A stretch of 64,000 nt of DNA, taken from NCBI GenBank assembly GCA_903837785.1, contig CAILVY010000282.1, positions 1 to 64,000 of the forward strand. Direction: 5' to 3'. A program made the position numbers and the translations under genes. This document shows, piece by piece, positions 28,701-40,576 of the stretch. Every line of letters starts with the position of its first letter. Position 1 is the first letter of the stretch. Origin of the DNA: Candidatus Hydrogenedentota bacterium (GTDB lineage: Bacteria; Hydrogenedentota; Hydrogenedentia; Hydrogenedentales; CAILVY01). Under the pieces are notes generated by a model that saw only the letters and a list, made by a program, of their open reading frames with translations, was not told where the DNA came from and did no database searches.

Positions 28701-29247
28701 GCACGAAGAAACCGTGGTTCCCAGCGTGCAAAACGGGAACTTTCTGTACTTTAACTGGGTGTGGATGTATCAATACCGCGCCCAACTAACGGCGCCGGTC
28801 TCCATGGCGTCCGGCTGGATCAAGATCCGCTCCATTGAAGCGGACGGCTGCTATTGGGCTTGGCTGACCAGCATAGAAGGCAACCTGGCGGCGTATCAGG
28901 AAGGGGCGTCGGCCTTGACGTCGGATTTTGCCTTCTGCCTCTTGCCCGGTGGAAGCACCACCCACACCGCCGATCAGGACGGCGACAATCTGATCAGCCT
29001 CTCCGAGTTGCTTCGGGTGATTCAGTTCTTCAATTCAGACGGTTATCACTGCGAAAGCGGCACCGAGGACGACTATGCGCCCGGTCCCGGTGCGCAATCT
29101 TGCACAGCCCATGACAGTGACTACAATCCGCAGGACTGGCATGTCAGCCTTTCTGAATTGCTTCGCGTGATCCAGTTCTTCAATTCCGCCGGGTATCATG
29201 CGTGTCCCGGAGAGGGCACCGAGGATGGTTACTGTCCCGGACCCTGA
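25792..29247 (+). CDS. Secreted protein: four tandem ~210-aa repeats plus C-terminal dockerin-like pair
   Basis: Signal peptide MMQPLGFRWMGCLLLGMAILTGTAGASNA. Each repeat runs from 'VYIGQCTGGQDY..ALTNLG' through 'GPWDLVIYDGYYS..LDALGAYYATGGRIIFS' to 'NGFAPQTVTGNEDGDARTDMVELYENEI'. Confidence 0.85.
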   Translation: MMQPLGFRWMGCLLLGMAILTGTAGASNANDGLQAAKTPKTLIQSPAVLVYIGQCTGGQDYAWPALTNLGITNVVSVYSNTDLLTQLAGGPWDLVIYDGYYSFLNVAVLDALGAYYATGGRIIFSDSNVLGLAGHPLFTAAGVTIVDEYSVPEPIHPWQEDPLFTTPNVVPPLTLLDDLCNRDGVHIEPIAGQATAHAGATDVAQTNKALLTVDSKRRFIFNGFAPQTVTGNEDGDARTDMVELYENEIHHLLRGGNGTLVYFSECNGGDDYFSEAVTYSTLHAPIVTTTPTEFLAQLNSGLWDLVLVDDYGSGTSTAILDALVQYYDDGGKIIFFAYNLASFNAHPFMARAGATALSTYSAMQPVHDWGTSRLFDFPFSVADLTVFTDLCTTDGQNLQATTGTACAGYTQTVDVNKAAIVLDPHRRLILNGFSPQNITGNQGGWFSDMTSLYVNEINLLLYGGRGILTFLDQCPGSADYIAPALANLGFAEVTRASNPLDFRTHLTSGTWDLVIYESHGINMELETLDALLAYSNEFNPGHMVLSLWDLPDVVSHPLFSEKAGVTVSAGYSTPQPVYPWNNSILFQAPNHVPDLTALSDLCGVDGQYLNVSSAAAQAGYTVSPSENNTAIAISRSKRIIVNGFMPQIVTGDADSDAKDDMVELYENEILYAKIAGSTGVLAYFNGCGLGVNYAETALSGMGLAKTIVPNQNWLRSYLAAGTWGLLIYDNYGEVMSSGTLEDLAGYYDRGGRIILSSWDLSFNAGHPILDRAGIAVGPSYNAVQPLNVWSVSPLFDTPNLVPAPTALSDLCDVDGQPLQPLTATAYAGFTAMPAPDTAAITLDPAGRFLLNGFMPQNVTGDEDGDTALDMVELYQNEVHLALTGEAERQCVPESFLSQRPQAPLDPGANGYYSDVDLPYTACEDFSGLANPIGELVWWGTYPVKCGEPLGTERFLISFCEDAGGLPGTVVHEETVVPSVQNGNFLYFNWVWMYQYRAQLTAPVSMASGWIKIRSIEADGCYWAWLTSIEGNLAAYQEGASALTSDFAFCLLPGGSTTHTADQDGDNLISLSELLRVIQFFNSDGYHCESGTEDDYAPGPGAQSCTAHDSDYNPQDWHVSLSELLRVIQFFNSAGYHACPGEGTEDGYCPGP
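28972..29244 (+). other. Dockerin-like duplicated calcium-loop module (within CDS)
   Basis: 'DQDGDNLISLSELLRVIQFFNSDGYHCESGTEDDYAPGPGAQSCTAHDSDYNPQDWHVSLSELLRVIQFFNSAGYHACPGEGTEDGYCPGP'; two copies, the first with a DxDxD-type loop. Confidence 0.75.
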
Positions 29248-29396
29248 TATTCGCGTCCGCGAGACGCCCCAAACCGGGGCCCGGTGCCGGGCGGCCCGTG
29301 CCTTCCGTGCTTGATGCTGTGTCCCGGATCAGGCCGCGTAGGCCGGCCGCAGACGCGCGCCTGCCGCAACGGCCCGAGGCGTTCCGCGCTGCGGCT

Positions 29397-29420
29397 GGGG
29401 CTGCTCTTCCAGCCCCTTTC
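29397..29420 (+). terminator. Candidate intrinsic terminator
   Basis: GGGGCTG (29397-29403), CTCTTC loop, CAGCCCC (29410-29416), then TTTCTAAAA. Confidence 0.5.
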
Positions 29421-29433
29421 TAAAACAAGCGAC

Positions 29434-29463
29434 TTGACCTCCCCTTCAGGATTGCCGCATTAT
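29434..29463 (+). promoter_or_regulatory. Candidate promoter of the PKD/LRR lipoprotein gene
   Basis: TTGACC (29434-29439), 18-nt spacer, CATTAT (29458-29463); start codon at 29500. Confidence 0.4.
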
Positions 29464-29499
29464 TAGCCTAATGAAACTAATCAACGGATGGGGCCTGCT

Positions 29500-32745
<3,246 letters not shown>

Positions 32746-33585
32746 GACCTCTTTGTTGAACTGGGGCTTCCCTATGGCCCAACCTACAGCCCCGGCCACA
32801 CGAAGGAGGTTTCAGTCACGCTTCAGTATCCCGGTCCTGCTCTAGGGCGGCTGGACGACATGCTACTTCTGGTCACTCCCCCGGCAGGCTGGGCTTTCCA
32901 CTCGTTGGTTGCCGGCATGCCCGGAACCCTTCCCCCTGGCCTGTATCCCCCGTCCGGCTCGAGCGGTGCCCTGCAATTCGCCTGGTTCTTCTTCTCGCAG
33001 CCCGCGTTTCCGATAAGCTTCTCCTTTCGCTTGTCGGTGCCGGACGATGCCTCCGGACCCTACCGTATCGATGCGAGTGGGTCATATCGGGAGGGGGGGC
33101 CTCTGTATGATATGGGACCTGACTTTGTCGTGTTGGAAGCAGGTGTGCCCAGTGAGGGCGAGGGCGAGGGCGAAGGCGAAGGCGAACCCGACTTCTGCGA
33201 TGGCCTTGAGATGTGTTTCGATCGTCAAATCGCCAATGATGGCGTCTATACGCCCGGAAGTTCGGAGGATGTAACCGTACATATTTACTACCACGGAGTA
33301 GAACAGGTCAAGGCATTGAGTGTGTTCGAGAGCTTCCCTCCCGGCTGGAAGGTGACCAGTATACTTGGCGGCGCGACGCCTGCTCTTTATTACGGCGACT
33401 CGTACTCCGGCATCCAGTCGTTTGTCTGGATTAACATTCCCGCCTTTCCCATGACCTTCACCTATCGCATCTCCAGCCCGGTTGCTGCGCCCACGTCTGC
33501 GGGCGTCACCGGTGCTGCCCTATACCGCCTTGATGGGCCTGAACAGCGCTCGAACGAACTCACCAGTACCCTGACCCACGACTGA
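32746..33585 (+). pseudogene. In-frame continuation of the GE-module gene after the TAA (modules 5 and 6)
   Basis: Same reading frame as 29500-32745 with no other stop: DLFVELGLPYGPTYSPGHTKEVSVTLQYPGPALGRLDDMLLLVTPPAGWAFHSLVAG...GEGEGEGEGEPDFCDGLEMCF...TLTHD*. No signal peptide; first in-frame ATG (32860) lies inside the module. Confidence 0.75.
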
Positions 33586-33614
33586 CGCGCGCCGGGCGCC
33601 CCGAAATTGATAAG

Positions 33615-33643
33615 AGGCCCGATACGCTTGCGGTATCAGGCCT
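33615..33643 (+). terminator. Hairpin downstream of the GE-module gene
   Basis: AGGCCCGATAC...GTATCAGGCCT inverted repeat with one mismatch; no clear T-tract. Confidence 0.35.
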
Positions 33644-33838
33644 CCGCGGAAGGAGAAACGCCACATGTGGCACTGACCACAGGAATTGTACCACGCAAGA
33701 TGCACCCCGGCAATGCCATGTAAGTTTTTGTTTACAAGCGTCTTGCGTCGGCCTGCCACCAGGTGGACGTTCCCATCGCCCCGCCCCGCCGCCGAATTCA
33801 GCAGGGTAAACGCTGGACATCCCCGTAGTTTTGACCTT

Positions 33839-35320
33839 TCACTCCGCCGAAGATGTTGTCCGCCGTACCGCATCTTCCCAGCCGGCCAGCGCGGCCGCCC
33901 GCTTTCCTGCGTCCCACACGGGCTCGAAGATCCGGTCCACTTTCCAGATCTTCCCAATCGACTCGAGGTTGGGCCAGAAGCCAACGGCCAGCCCGGCGAG
34001 AAACGCCGCACCCAGGGCCGTCGTCTCGATGACCTGGCCGAGCACCACCGGCGTATTGAGCAGGTCTGCCTGGGTCTGCATCAAGAGGTTGTTCGCGGCC
34101 GCGCCGCCATCCACCCGAAGCTGGGGTATCCGCGCGCCCGTGTCAGCCTCCATCGTGCGCACCACGTCCGCGGACTGGAATGCGATGGACTCCAAAGCGG
34201 CCCGCACCAGATGCGCCCGCCCGGCGCCCCGTGTGAGCCCGCTGATGGTTCCACGCGCGCGCATGTCCCAATACGGCGCCCCCAGGCCCACAAACGCCGG
34301 CACGATGTGCACGCCGCCCGCGTCTTCCACTTCGCGGGCGACCGCCTCGCTCTCGGCGGCGCTCCCGATCAGTTTCAGGCCGTCCCGAAGCCACTGAATC
34401 ACCGCCCCGCCCACGAAGACACTCCCCTCCAGGGCATACTCGATCTTGCCGTCCAGTCCCCAGGCAATCGTGGTGAGCAGGCCGTTTTTCGAGGCGATGG
34501 GCGTCTCGCCCGTATTCATCAGCAGGAAACAGCCCGTGCCGTAGGTGTTCTTGCAGTCGCTCGGATGGAAGGCGGCCTGCCCGAAGAGCGCCCCCTGTTG
34601 ATCCCCCACGAGCGAGGCCACGGGAATATTGCCGCCCAGCACCCCGGTGCTTCCGTAAACCTGGCTCGACGGGCGCGCTTCCGGCAGCATCTCCGCCGGG
34701 ACCGCCAATTCCCCCAACAGGGTTGGGTCCCATTGCCGCTCGTGAATATTGAAGAGCAGCGTCCGAGATGCGTTTGAATAATCCGTCGCATGGACGCCCG
34801 TCAGCTTGTAGAGGAGCCAGGAATCGATCGTGCCGAAACACAACTCGCCGCGCGCCGCCCGCGCCCGCGCACCGGGCACATGATCCAGAATCCACTTCAC
34901 TTTCGTGCCGGAGAAATAGGCGTCCACCACGAGCCCCGTGCGCCGTTGAAACTCGTCCGCCAGGCCCCGCGCCTGGATCGCCTCGCACGTGTCCGTGGTG
35001 CGGCGGCATTGCCAGACAATGGCGTTATAGATGGGTTCCCCCGTCCTGCGGTCCCACACAACCGTCGTCTCGCGCTGGTTGGTGATCCCGATGGCTGCCA
35101 CGTCTCCGGGGGAGGCGTTCGCCTTTGCAAGCACCTCTTTCGCCGTGGCGAGCTGCGACGCCCAAATCTCGACCGGGTCATGCTCCACCCATCCCGGCTG
35201 AGGATAATGCTGGCGAAACTCGCGTTGCGCCACCGCCGCCATCCCGCCTTCGGCGTCAAACAAAATACTCCGCGAACTCGTCGTCCCCTGATCCAGCGCG
35301 AGAATAAAGTGCCTGCTCAT
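33839..35320 (-). CDS. glpK: Glycerol kinase
   Basis: [25 protein letters not shown]; '[58 protein letters not shown]'. Confidence 0.96.
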   Translation of the reverse strand: MSRHFILALDQGTTSSRSILFDAEGGMAAVAQREFRQHYPQPGWVEHDPVEIWASQLATAKEVLAKANASPGDVAAIGITNQRETTVVWDRRTGEPIYNAIVWQCRRTTDTCEAIQARGLADEFQRRTGLVVDAYFSGTKVKWILDHVPGARARAARGELCFGTIDSWLLYKLTGVHATDYSNASRTLLFNIHERQWDPTLLGELAVPAEMLPEARPSSQVYGSTGVLGGNIPVASLVGDQQGALFGQAAFHPSDCKNTYGTGCFLLMNTGETPIASKNGLLTTIAWGLDGKIEYALEGSVFVGGAVIQWLRDGLKLIGSAAESEAVAREVEDAGGVHIVPAFVGLGAPYWDMRARGTISGLTRGAGRAHLVRAALESIAFQSADVVRTMEADTGARIPQLRVDGGAAANNLLMQTQADLLNTPVVLGQVIETTALGAAFLAGLAVGFWPNLESIGKIWKVDRIFEPVWDAGKRAAALAGWEDAVRRTTSSAE

Positions 35321-35438
35321 GTGCGTCCCTCCCGTTCGGCATGCCTTGGAAAGGACAAGATAGCAACGCGTATCCCAAAAAGGCAAGAGCCCCCTGCCGC
35401 ATGCGTCGCTCGGGCATTCCGAAGAACGGGGTAACGCG

Positions 35439-35705
35439 CTACGACACCACCGCTCCGATGATTCGTTCCGCGTCCCTCGGCTTCAGCCGCTCGTGATATT
35501 CCCCGCCCGGCTCCACCACGACCACCGGACCTTTGCCGCAACGGCCCACACAGGAACATTCCTCCACCTTCACCCGCTCCTTCAACTCACGTTCCTTGAC
35601 CACGTCTTTCAGCCGGGACCGTAACTTCTTCGCGTTGTTGTCTTTGCAGTCGCCGCCCGTGCATACGTAGAGATGAACGCGTCCGTCGTCGTCCTTCTTG
35701 CCCAT
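35439..35705 (-). CDS. (2Fe-2S) thioredoxin-like ferredoxin domain protein
   Basis: '[25 protein letters not shown]...[35 protein letters not shown]'. Confidence 0.88.
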   Translation of the reverse strand: MGKKDDDGRVHLYVCTGGDCKDNNAKKLRSRLKDVVKERELKERVKVEECSCVGRCGKGPVVVVEPGGEYHERLKPRDAERIIGAVVS

Positions 35706-35794
35706 AGCCCATCCTTTGCTGATGCATTGAGTGATTCACGGCTAAGAACATGCTGGGAATGGGAACTATTCCTGGCAGGAGGCCGACGGGGCTC

Positions 35795-36934
35795 TCAAGG
35801 ATAAGTGCTGGCGCGCGCCGCCTGTGAGAAAGCCTCGATCAGTGCCGGTTCGGCGTCGAAGAAGTGATCCGATGGGCTCAGAATGAAGCCGCCGCCTTCT
35901 CCCGCTTCATCAAAGCAGCGGCGCACTTCCGCGCGGGTGGCTTCCGGCGGACAGCCCTTGAGGAAATGATACTGATCGAATCCGCCGATGAGGCAGACGC
36001 GGTCGCCCACCCGGCGCTTAACCTCCGCCAAACGGGCATCGCCGCCCATTCCCGCCGGCGCCAACGTCTCGATCGCATCGACTCCCATCGACACGATGCT
36101 CTCCAGGATTGGCATCATCCCCCCGCACGTATGATACACGATCTTCTGGCCGCACGCATGAGCCGCGGCAACGATCTGCGAATCATACGGCAGGACGAAT
36201 TCCTCGAAGAGCGCGGGGGAGATGACTGTCGAGGAAGCGTCGCCCCCGCCCAGTTCGAGTATGTCTATGTTGGCTCCTGCCATGGACCGCGCATAGGCGA
36301 GTTTCCGCTCGAGCAGAATGCCCAGTAGGCGGTGCACCCAATCCGGATCCTCCAGCGCCAGCATGATCAGCGGCTCGATGCCCACAAGACAGGCCGCATC
36401 CTGCCAACAGCCCGGCTGCCCGAAGAACTCGAAACAGGGCATCGTCCCCCGCACAAGTCCGCGCCCGCCGAAGAGCGCAGCCTCTTCATTTGCAGCGTGC
36501 ACGTCGCACAAGGGCCGGGTCATAAACTCGCCGATGAGATCGATGTCCTGTTTCCGCTTGATAATCCGTTCCGTGAGCCAGCACGTGTGCCGGTCAAACT
36601 CGAGCACGCACGAGAGTTCCCCCTTTGGGGTGTGGATCGTGTAGCGCTGCACCCGGTACTTCCAGGCCGGCAACTCGATCATCTCCGCATGCCACGTGTC
36701 CGAAGCGACGGTCCCGGGAAGCATTTCGTTCCAGTACTCCCCCCGTCCCGCATCGGGCCGCATCGGCAGGATCCAGTGAATTGGGTCCAGTACAAAGTGA
36801 TCAAAGAAGGCCTGCGGGCTGATCCCGCCCATGTACTGTGCGAGAAAATACGGCATCACGTGATGCGTCGTAACGGGCAGGCGATCCGGCGTTTGACGGT
36901 TTATGGCCGCAAGAAACCGTTCTTTAGACGTCAT
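35795..36934 (-). CDS. URO-D family protein
   Basis: MTSKERFLAAINRQTPDRLPVTTHHVMPYFL; 'ACGQKIVYHTCGGMMPILESIVSMGVDAIETLAPAGMGGDARLAEVKRRVGDRVCLIGGFDQ'. Confidence 0.88.
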   Translation of the reverse strand: MTSKERFLAAINRQTPDRLPVTTHHVMPYFLAQYMGGISPQAFFDHFVLDPIHWILPMRPDAGRGEYWNEMLPGTVASDTWHAEMIELPAWKYRVQRYTIHTPKGELSCVLEFDRHTCWLTERIIKRKQDIDLIGEFMTRPLCDVHAANEEAALFGGRGLVRGTMPCFEFFGQPGCWQDAACLVGIEPLIMLALEDPDWVHRLLGILLERKLAYARSMAGANIDILELGGGDASSTVISPALFEEFVLPYDSQIVAAAHACGQKIVYHTCGGMMPILESIVSMGVDAIETLAPAGMGGDARLAEVKRRVGDRVCLIGGFDQYHFLKGCPPEATRAEVRRCFDEAGEGGGFILSPSDHFFDAEPALIEAFSQAARASTYP

Positions 36935-36939
36935 TAAAC

Positions 36940-36962
36940 ACACTACTCCCATACTAGTGTGG
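36940..36962 (-). promoter_or_regulatory. Hairpin at the translation start of the URO-D gene, SD-like motif in its loop
   Basis: CACACTA/TAGTGTG perfect 7-bp arms (36940-36946 / 36956-36962); minus-strand loop GTATGGGAG; ATG at 36934. Confidence 0.45.
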
Positions 36963-37058
36963 AGCTACCTACTCATGCACTTCGCAGCATAGTACAACCA
37001 ACCCCTCCAAGGCAACTTTCCCCGGGGGCTTGAAAGCGAATGCCGCGCCCCTCCCTCA

Positions 37059-37088
37059 TTGGACCTGAACGCGCGCCCCGGCTATAGT
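37059..37088 (+). promoter_or_regulatory. Candidate promoter
   Basis: TTGGAC (37059-37064), 18-nt spacer, TATAGT (37083-37088); ATG at 37129. Confidence 0.4.
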
Positions 37089-37128
37089 GTTGCCCACAAC
37101 ACAACGCAAGACGAGGGAGTTCCTGGAG

Positions 37129-40100
37129 ATGTTTCGATACGCGTGGATCCTGGCCCTGTTGTTGGCTCCGGCCGCCTCTGCCCAAAACGTGAAATGGACT
37201 TTCAAGACCACCGGCATGCCGCAAGCGCCCACGCTTTATCCCGACGCCGTGCGTCCGACCGGCGTGCTCGTCGCGGCGGACCAACAGGTCTTCCTCCTCA
37301 GCGGCAAGGGCGAGCTGCAGTGGACCGCTTCGTTCGACAAGCTTGTGGCCAATCTTCCCACCGCAGCCGATATCGATGGCGACGGCTCGTCCGAAATCCT
37401 TGTCTCGCTGATCGAAGCCTCCATCGTATGTCTCGATGCTTCCGGAAATGTGCGCTGGACCCGCGCCCTCCCGTCAGCCGCGCACGGCTTCGGCCTGACC
37501 GTCGTCGCGGACGTGCACGCCGAACCCGGCCTCGAAATTCTTGCCGGACGCCAGGACGGCTGGCTTTACTGCCTCAGCGCAAGCGGGGAGGTCCTCTGGC
37601 GCTTCTTTGGCGACAAGTTCCGCATCGGAAACCCTGCGGCAGGCGATGTAGACGGCGATGGCTGCATCGAGATCGTCTACGGCACCGACAACGGTCACGT
37701 CTACTGCCTGAACGGGAACGGCCAACTGGATTGGGCCTGCTTTGAACAGGCGCCCTACGGGCGTTCAGGCGTGAACCTCGCCGATCTCGACGGCGATGGC
37801 AAGGTGGAAGTTCTGCTCACCCGCAGCAATCAGGGCAACGCCACATGCCTCATGGCCCTTGACGGGGCCACCGGCGAATTCAAGTGGCGCACCCGGGACC
37901 AGATGCAGAGTTACACATCCAATGTGACAGCCGATCTCGACGGCGACGGCAAGCTCGAAACGCTGCACGGCGACAAAGGCAACTGGCTCTACTGCACGAA
38001 TGCCGATGGCGTCGAGCGCTGGCGGCTTGAACTGGCGGGCCGCGGCATCTTCTGGGCGCCCGCAGTGGCCGACGTCAACGGCGACGGGGCTCTCGAGATT
38101 GTCGTCCCCATTCGCAACACGGACCCCGTCACCGGCGCCTGCTACTTCCTCGTGAGTGCCGACGGAAAGGTCCTGGCCCCGCTCAAGATTGGCGGAAGCG
38201 GCAACGCCGCCCCGGCCATCGGCGACCTCGATGGCGACGGCGCCCTTGAAGTGCTGCTCGCCACCCAGAGTCCCGATGCCGTGCAGGCACTCACGTGGGG
38301 CGGAGGCGGCAAAGTGGCCTGGGCCTGCCTGCGCGGTGACTCCGCCATGGCTGCGCGGGCCAACGTGCCCGAGGGCAAGCCCTGTCCGGCGCTGGAAGCT
38401 AGCGGCCCCGCACTCACGGCGGACATGACAGAGGTCTTCGCCGGCGCCAACGTGCTCCATGCCTCCTGGGAACAAGCCACCCCCGAGCATGCCTGCGCGG
38501 AGATCGCGGTGCGGAGGCCGGAGGGAGCGGGAGAGACGCGCATCACCGCCCTGCCGGGTGGCGTGCGCGAAGCAGACCTCGCCTGGGAAATGCCCGGCGC
38601 CGGGCAGGCCACGTGCACGATCCGGATTCTCGCCCCGGGCGTGGCCGGGGTGCTGGCGGCCGCGCAGCGGAACGTGCAGACGAATCCACCCGATGCCTGC
38701 GATTTCGAAGGCGTCGAGGCGGCCTGCAACCAGGCCATCGCGGCCGCCTCCTTCGAGAGCGCCTCCGGCCTGGAAACGCGGCGGATAGCGCTCGAGGCGG
38801 CGCGCCGTTCGCTTCAGCGCCTGGCCCAATCCCCGCACAACGATTCCGTGCTGGCCGCCCAGGCCACCGCGCTCCGCAAACAGGCCGGCGAGTTGCGCGA
38901 CATCGCCAACGCTCTCCAGGCCTTCTGGAAACAGAAGAACGGCGGCAGCTTCGTCTGCCGGCAGGACCCGAATCCCTGGGATCCTTTCGATCCCCTCGCC
39001 ATGCCCGAGGCCCTCGAAGCGAATCCGCCCGTGAAGATCATCGCGTTCGGCGACGAATTCGAGGACGCCGCCCTCAACCTGCTCAACATCTCCAATCACG
39101 CGATTGACGTGCGCTGCGTCTTCTCGAAACCCAAACTGGCGGGCGGCACGCCGGATCCCGAACCGGAGCTCGCGAATTACATCAGCCTGCGGCGAGGCCT
39201 GGCCGTGCCCGCATACAACAGCCCGATGATCCTGGACGTGCTTCCCGAACTCGATCGTTCCCGCTGCATCCGCCTGGCCCCCTTCGAAACGGCCCAGTTG
39301 TGGCTTGTCATCGACACGCACGGACTCGAAGCCGGGATCCATCAACTAACCCTCTACCTCGGCTCGATGGAGCCCGAGATGACGCTCCGGGAACTGCCCA
39401 TCACGATTGAGGTCCTGCCCGTGCGCCTCCCCGAAGGCGTCTATGCCCAGATGAACTGGGTCGGCATCAACCCCAGGGAGACTTCTGATCAGCAACTGAA
39501 AGACATGATCGACCACGGCATCAGCGTCACATACGGCCCCGTCCTGCCCACGCTTTCCGTCGATGCGGACGGCAACCTGGCCGGCGCCATCGACTGGAGC
39601 GCCACGGACGCCGGCCTTGCGCGCGTGCCGGGCTATTTCCAGTTGCTCTTTCCCAGCCCGCCGACAGTGAACTGGCCGGAAGGCGTCAAGGCGGAACCGG
39701 ACAGCGCGCTTTCCGACAAGGGCTTTGCCACGGCAGTGCGCGCGCTCGCAGAACACCTCGCCGAAAAGGGCTTCGGCTACGAGCGATGGGCGTTCTACCC
39801 CATGGACGAACCGTGGCTCACCGGACTCTCCAACATCCCCTCGTTGCGCAAGTTCTGCGAGCGGGTCAAGGCCGCCGATCCCAGCGCCCGGAACTACGCG
39901 GACCCGACCGGAATGCTCCGCGTCGAATATGTCCAGGAGTTCAAGGACCTGATCGACATCTGGCAGCCCGAAATCAACATCCTCAAACGCGACCGCCCGC
40001 TGCGCGAGTGGTTCCAGCAGAATGCCAGGACCCTGTGGGCCTATGAGGCCACCGACCCCAGCAAGGACCTGCTGCCGCTCGGCTACTACCGCGGCTACGG

Positions 40101-40509
40101 CTGGCTTGCGTGGCATCTCGGCCTCAAGGGCGCCGGCTTCTGGTGCTACAAAGCTTTTGACGACTGGTGGCCCATGCAAACCACCGACTGGTCCGTCGTG
40201 TATCAAACCAACGACGAAGTCACGCCTTCACGACGCTGGGAAGCCTGCCGCGACGGACAGGAGGACTATCGGATGCTATACGCCCTGCGTGGCGCCATTG
40301 AAAAGGCACGCGCCGCCGGACGCGTGCAGGAGGCGGCCGAAGCACAGTCGCTCCTCGACTCGGCGGTTGAAGACGTGATCGCCTGGCAGGCCCGCAGCAT
40401 CGACGAAATCACGCGTCAGACCCGCGACTACGAATTGGACTACGGCACGTTGATGCGCTATCGCCAACGCATCGCCGAGCGCCTGGTTGCCCTGAGCAGC
40501 CTCAATTGA
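37129..40509 (+). CDS. Secreted FG-GAP/VCBS-type beta-propeller fused to a DUF4091-like glycosidase domain
   Basis: Signal peptide MFRYAWILALLLAPAASAQ; repeated 'ADIDGDGSSEILVS', 'GDVDGDGCIEIVYG', 'ADLDGDGKLETLHG'; C-terminal 'GYYRGYGWLAWHLGLKGAGFWCYKAFDDWWPM...SRRWEACRDGQEDYRMLYALRGAI' typical of DUF4091. Confidence 0.82.
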   Translation: MFRYAWILALLLAPAASAQNVKWTFKTTGMPQAPTLYPDAVRPTGVLVAADQQVFLLSGKGELQWTASFDKLVANLPTAADIDGDGSSEILVSLIEASIVCLDASGNVRWTRALPSAAHGFGLTVVADVHAEPGLEILAGRQDGWLYCLSASGEVLWRFFGDKFRIGNPAAGDVDGDGCIEIVYGTDNGHVYCLNGNGQLDWACFEQAPYGRSGVNLADLDGDGKVEVLLTRSNQGNATCLMALDGATGEFKWRTRDQMQSYTSNVTADLDGDGKLETLHGDKGNWLYCTNADGVERWRLELAGRGIFWAPAVADVNGDGALEIVVPIRNTDPVTGACYFLVSADGKVLAPLKIGGSGNAAPAIGDLDGDGALEVLLATQSPDAVQALTWGGGGKVAWACLRGDSAMAARANVPEGKPCPALEASGPALTADMTEVFAGANVLHASWEQATPEHACAEIAVRRPEGAGETRITALPGGVREADLAWEMPGAGQATCTIRILAPGVAGVLAAAQRNVQTNPPDACDFEGVEAACNQAIAAASFESASGLETRRIALEAARRSLQRLAQSPHNDSVLAAQATALRKQAGELRDIANALQAFWKQKNGGSFVCRQDPNPWDPFDPLAMPEALEANPPVKIIAFGDEFEDAALNLLNISNHAIDVRCVFSKPKLAGGTPDPEPELANYISLRRGLAVPAYNSPMILDVLPELDRSRCIRLAPFETAQLWLVIDTHGLEAGIHQLTLYLGSMEPEMTLRELPITIEVLPVRLPEGVYAQMNWVGINPRETSDQQLKDMIDHGISVTYGPVLPTLSVDADGNLAGAIDWSATDAGLARVPGYFQLLFPSPPTVNWPEGVKAEPDSALSDKGFATAVRALAEHLAEKGFGYERWAFYPMDEPWLTGLSNIPSLRKFCERVKAADPSARNYADPTGMLRVEYVQEFKDLIDIWQPEINILKRDRPLREWFQQNARTLWAYEATDPSKDLLPLGYYRGYGWLAWHLGLKGAGFWCYKAFDDWWPMQTTDWSVVYQTNDEVTPSRRWEACRDGQEDYRMLYALRGAIEKARAAGRVQEAAEAQSLLDSAVEDVIAWQARSIDEITRQTRDYELDYGTLMRYRQRIAERLVALSSLN

Positions 40510-40533
40510 TGACCCGCGGGAAAGGCGATGCGC

Positions 40534-40539
40534 TACAAT
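40534..40539 (+). promoter_or_regulatory. Candidate -10 box TACAAT
   Basis: GCGCTACAATGGCG, 38 nt before ATG 40577. Confidence 0.3.
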
Positions 40540-40576
40540 GGCGTGTTGGGTGCGAACTCTTGGAAGGAGATAGAGC

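Noticed and set aside
33659-33690. Palindrome CCACATGTGG as an operator
   Set aside because: Short, frequent by chance, with no nearby start to support it.
37765-39345. 526-aa minus-strand ORF
   Set aside because: Antisense to the propeller/DUF4091 gene with conserved DxDGDG repeats.
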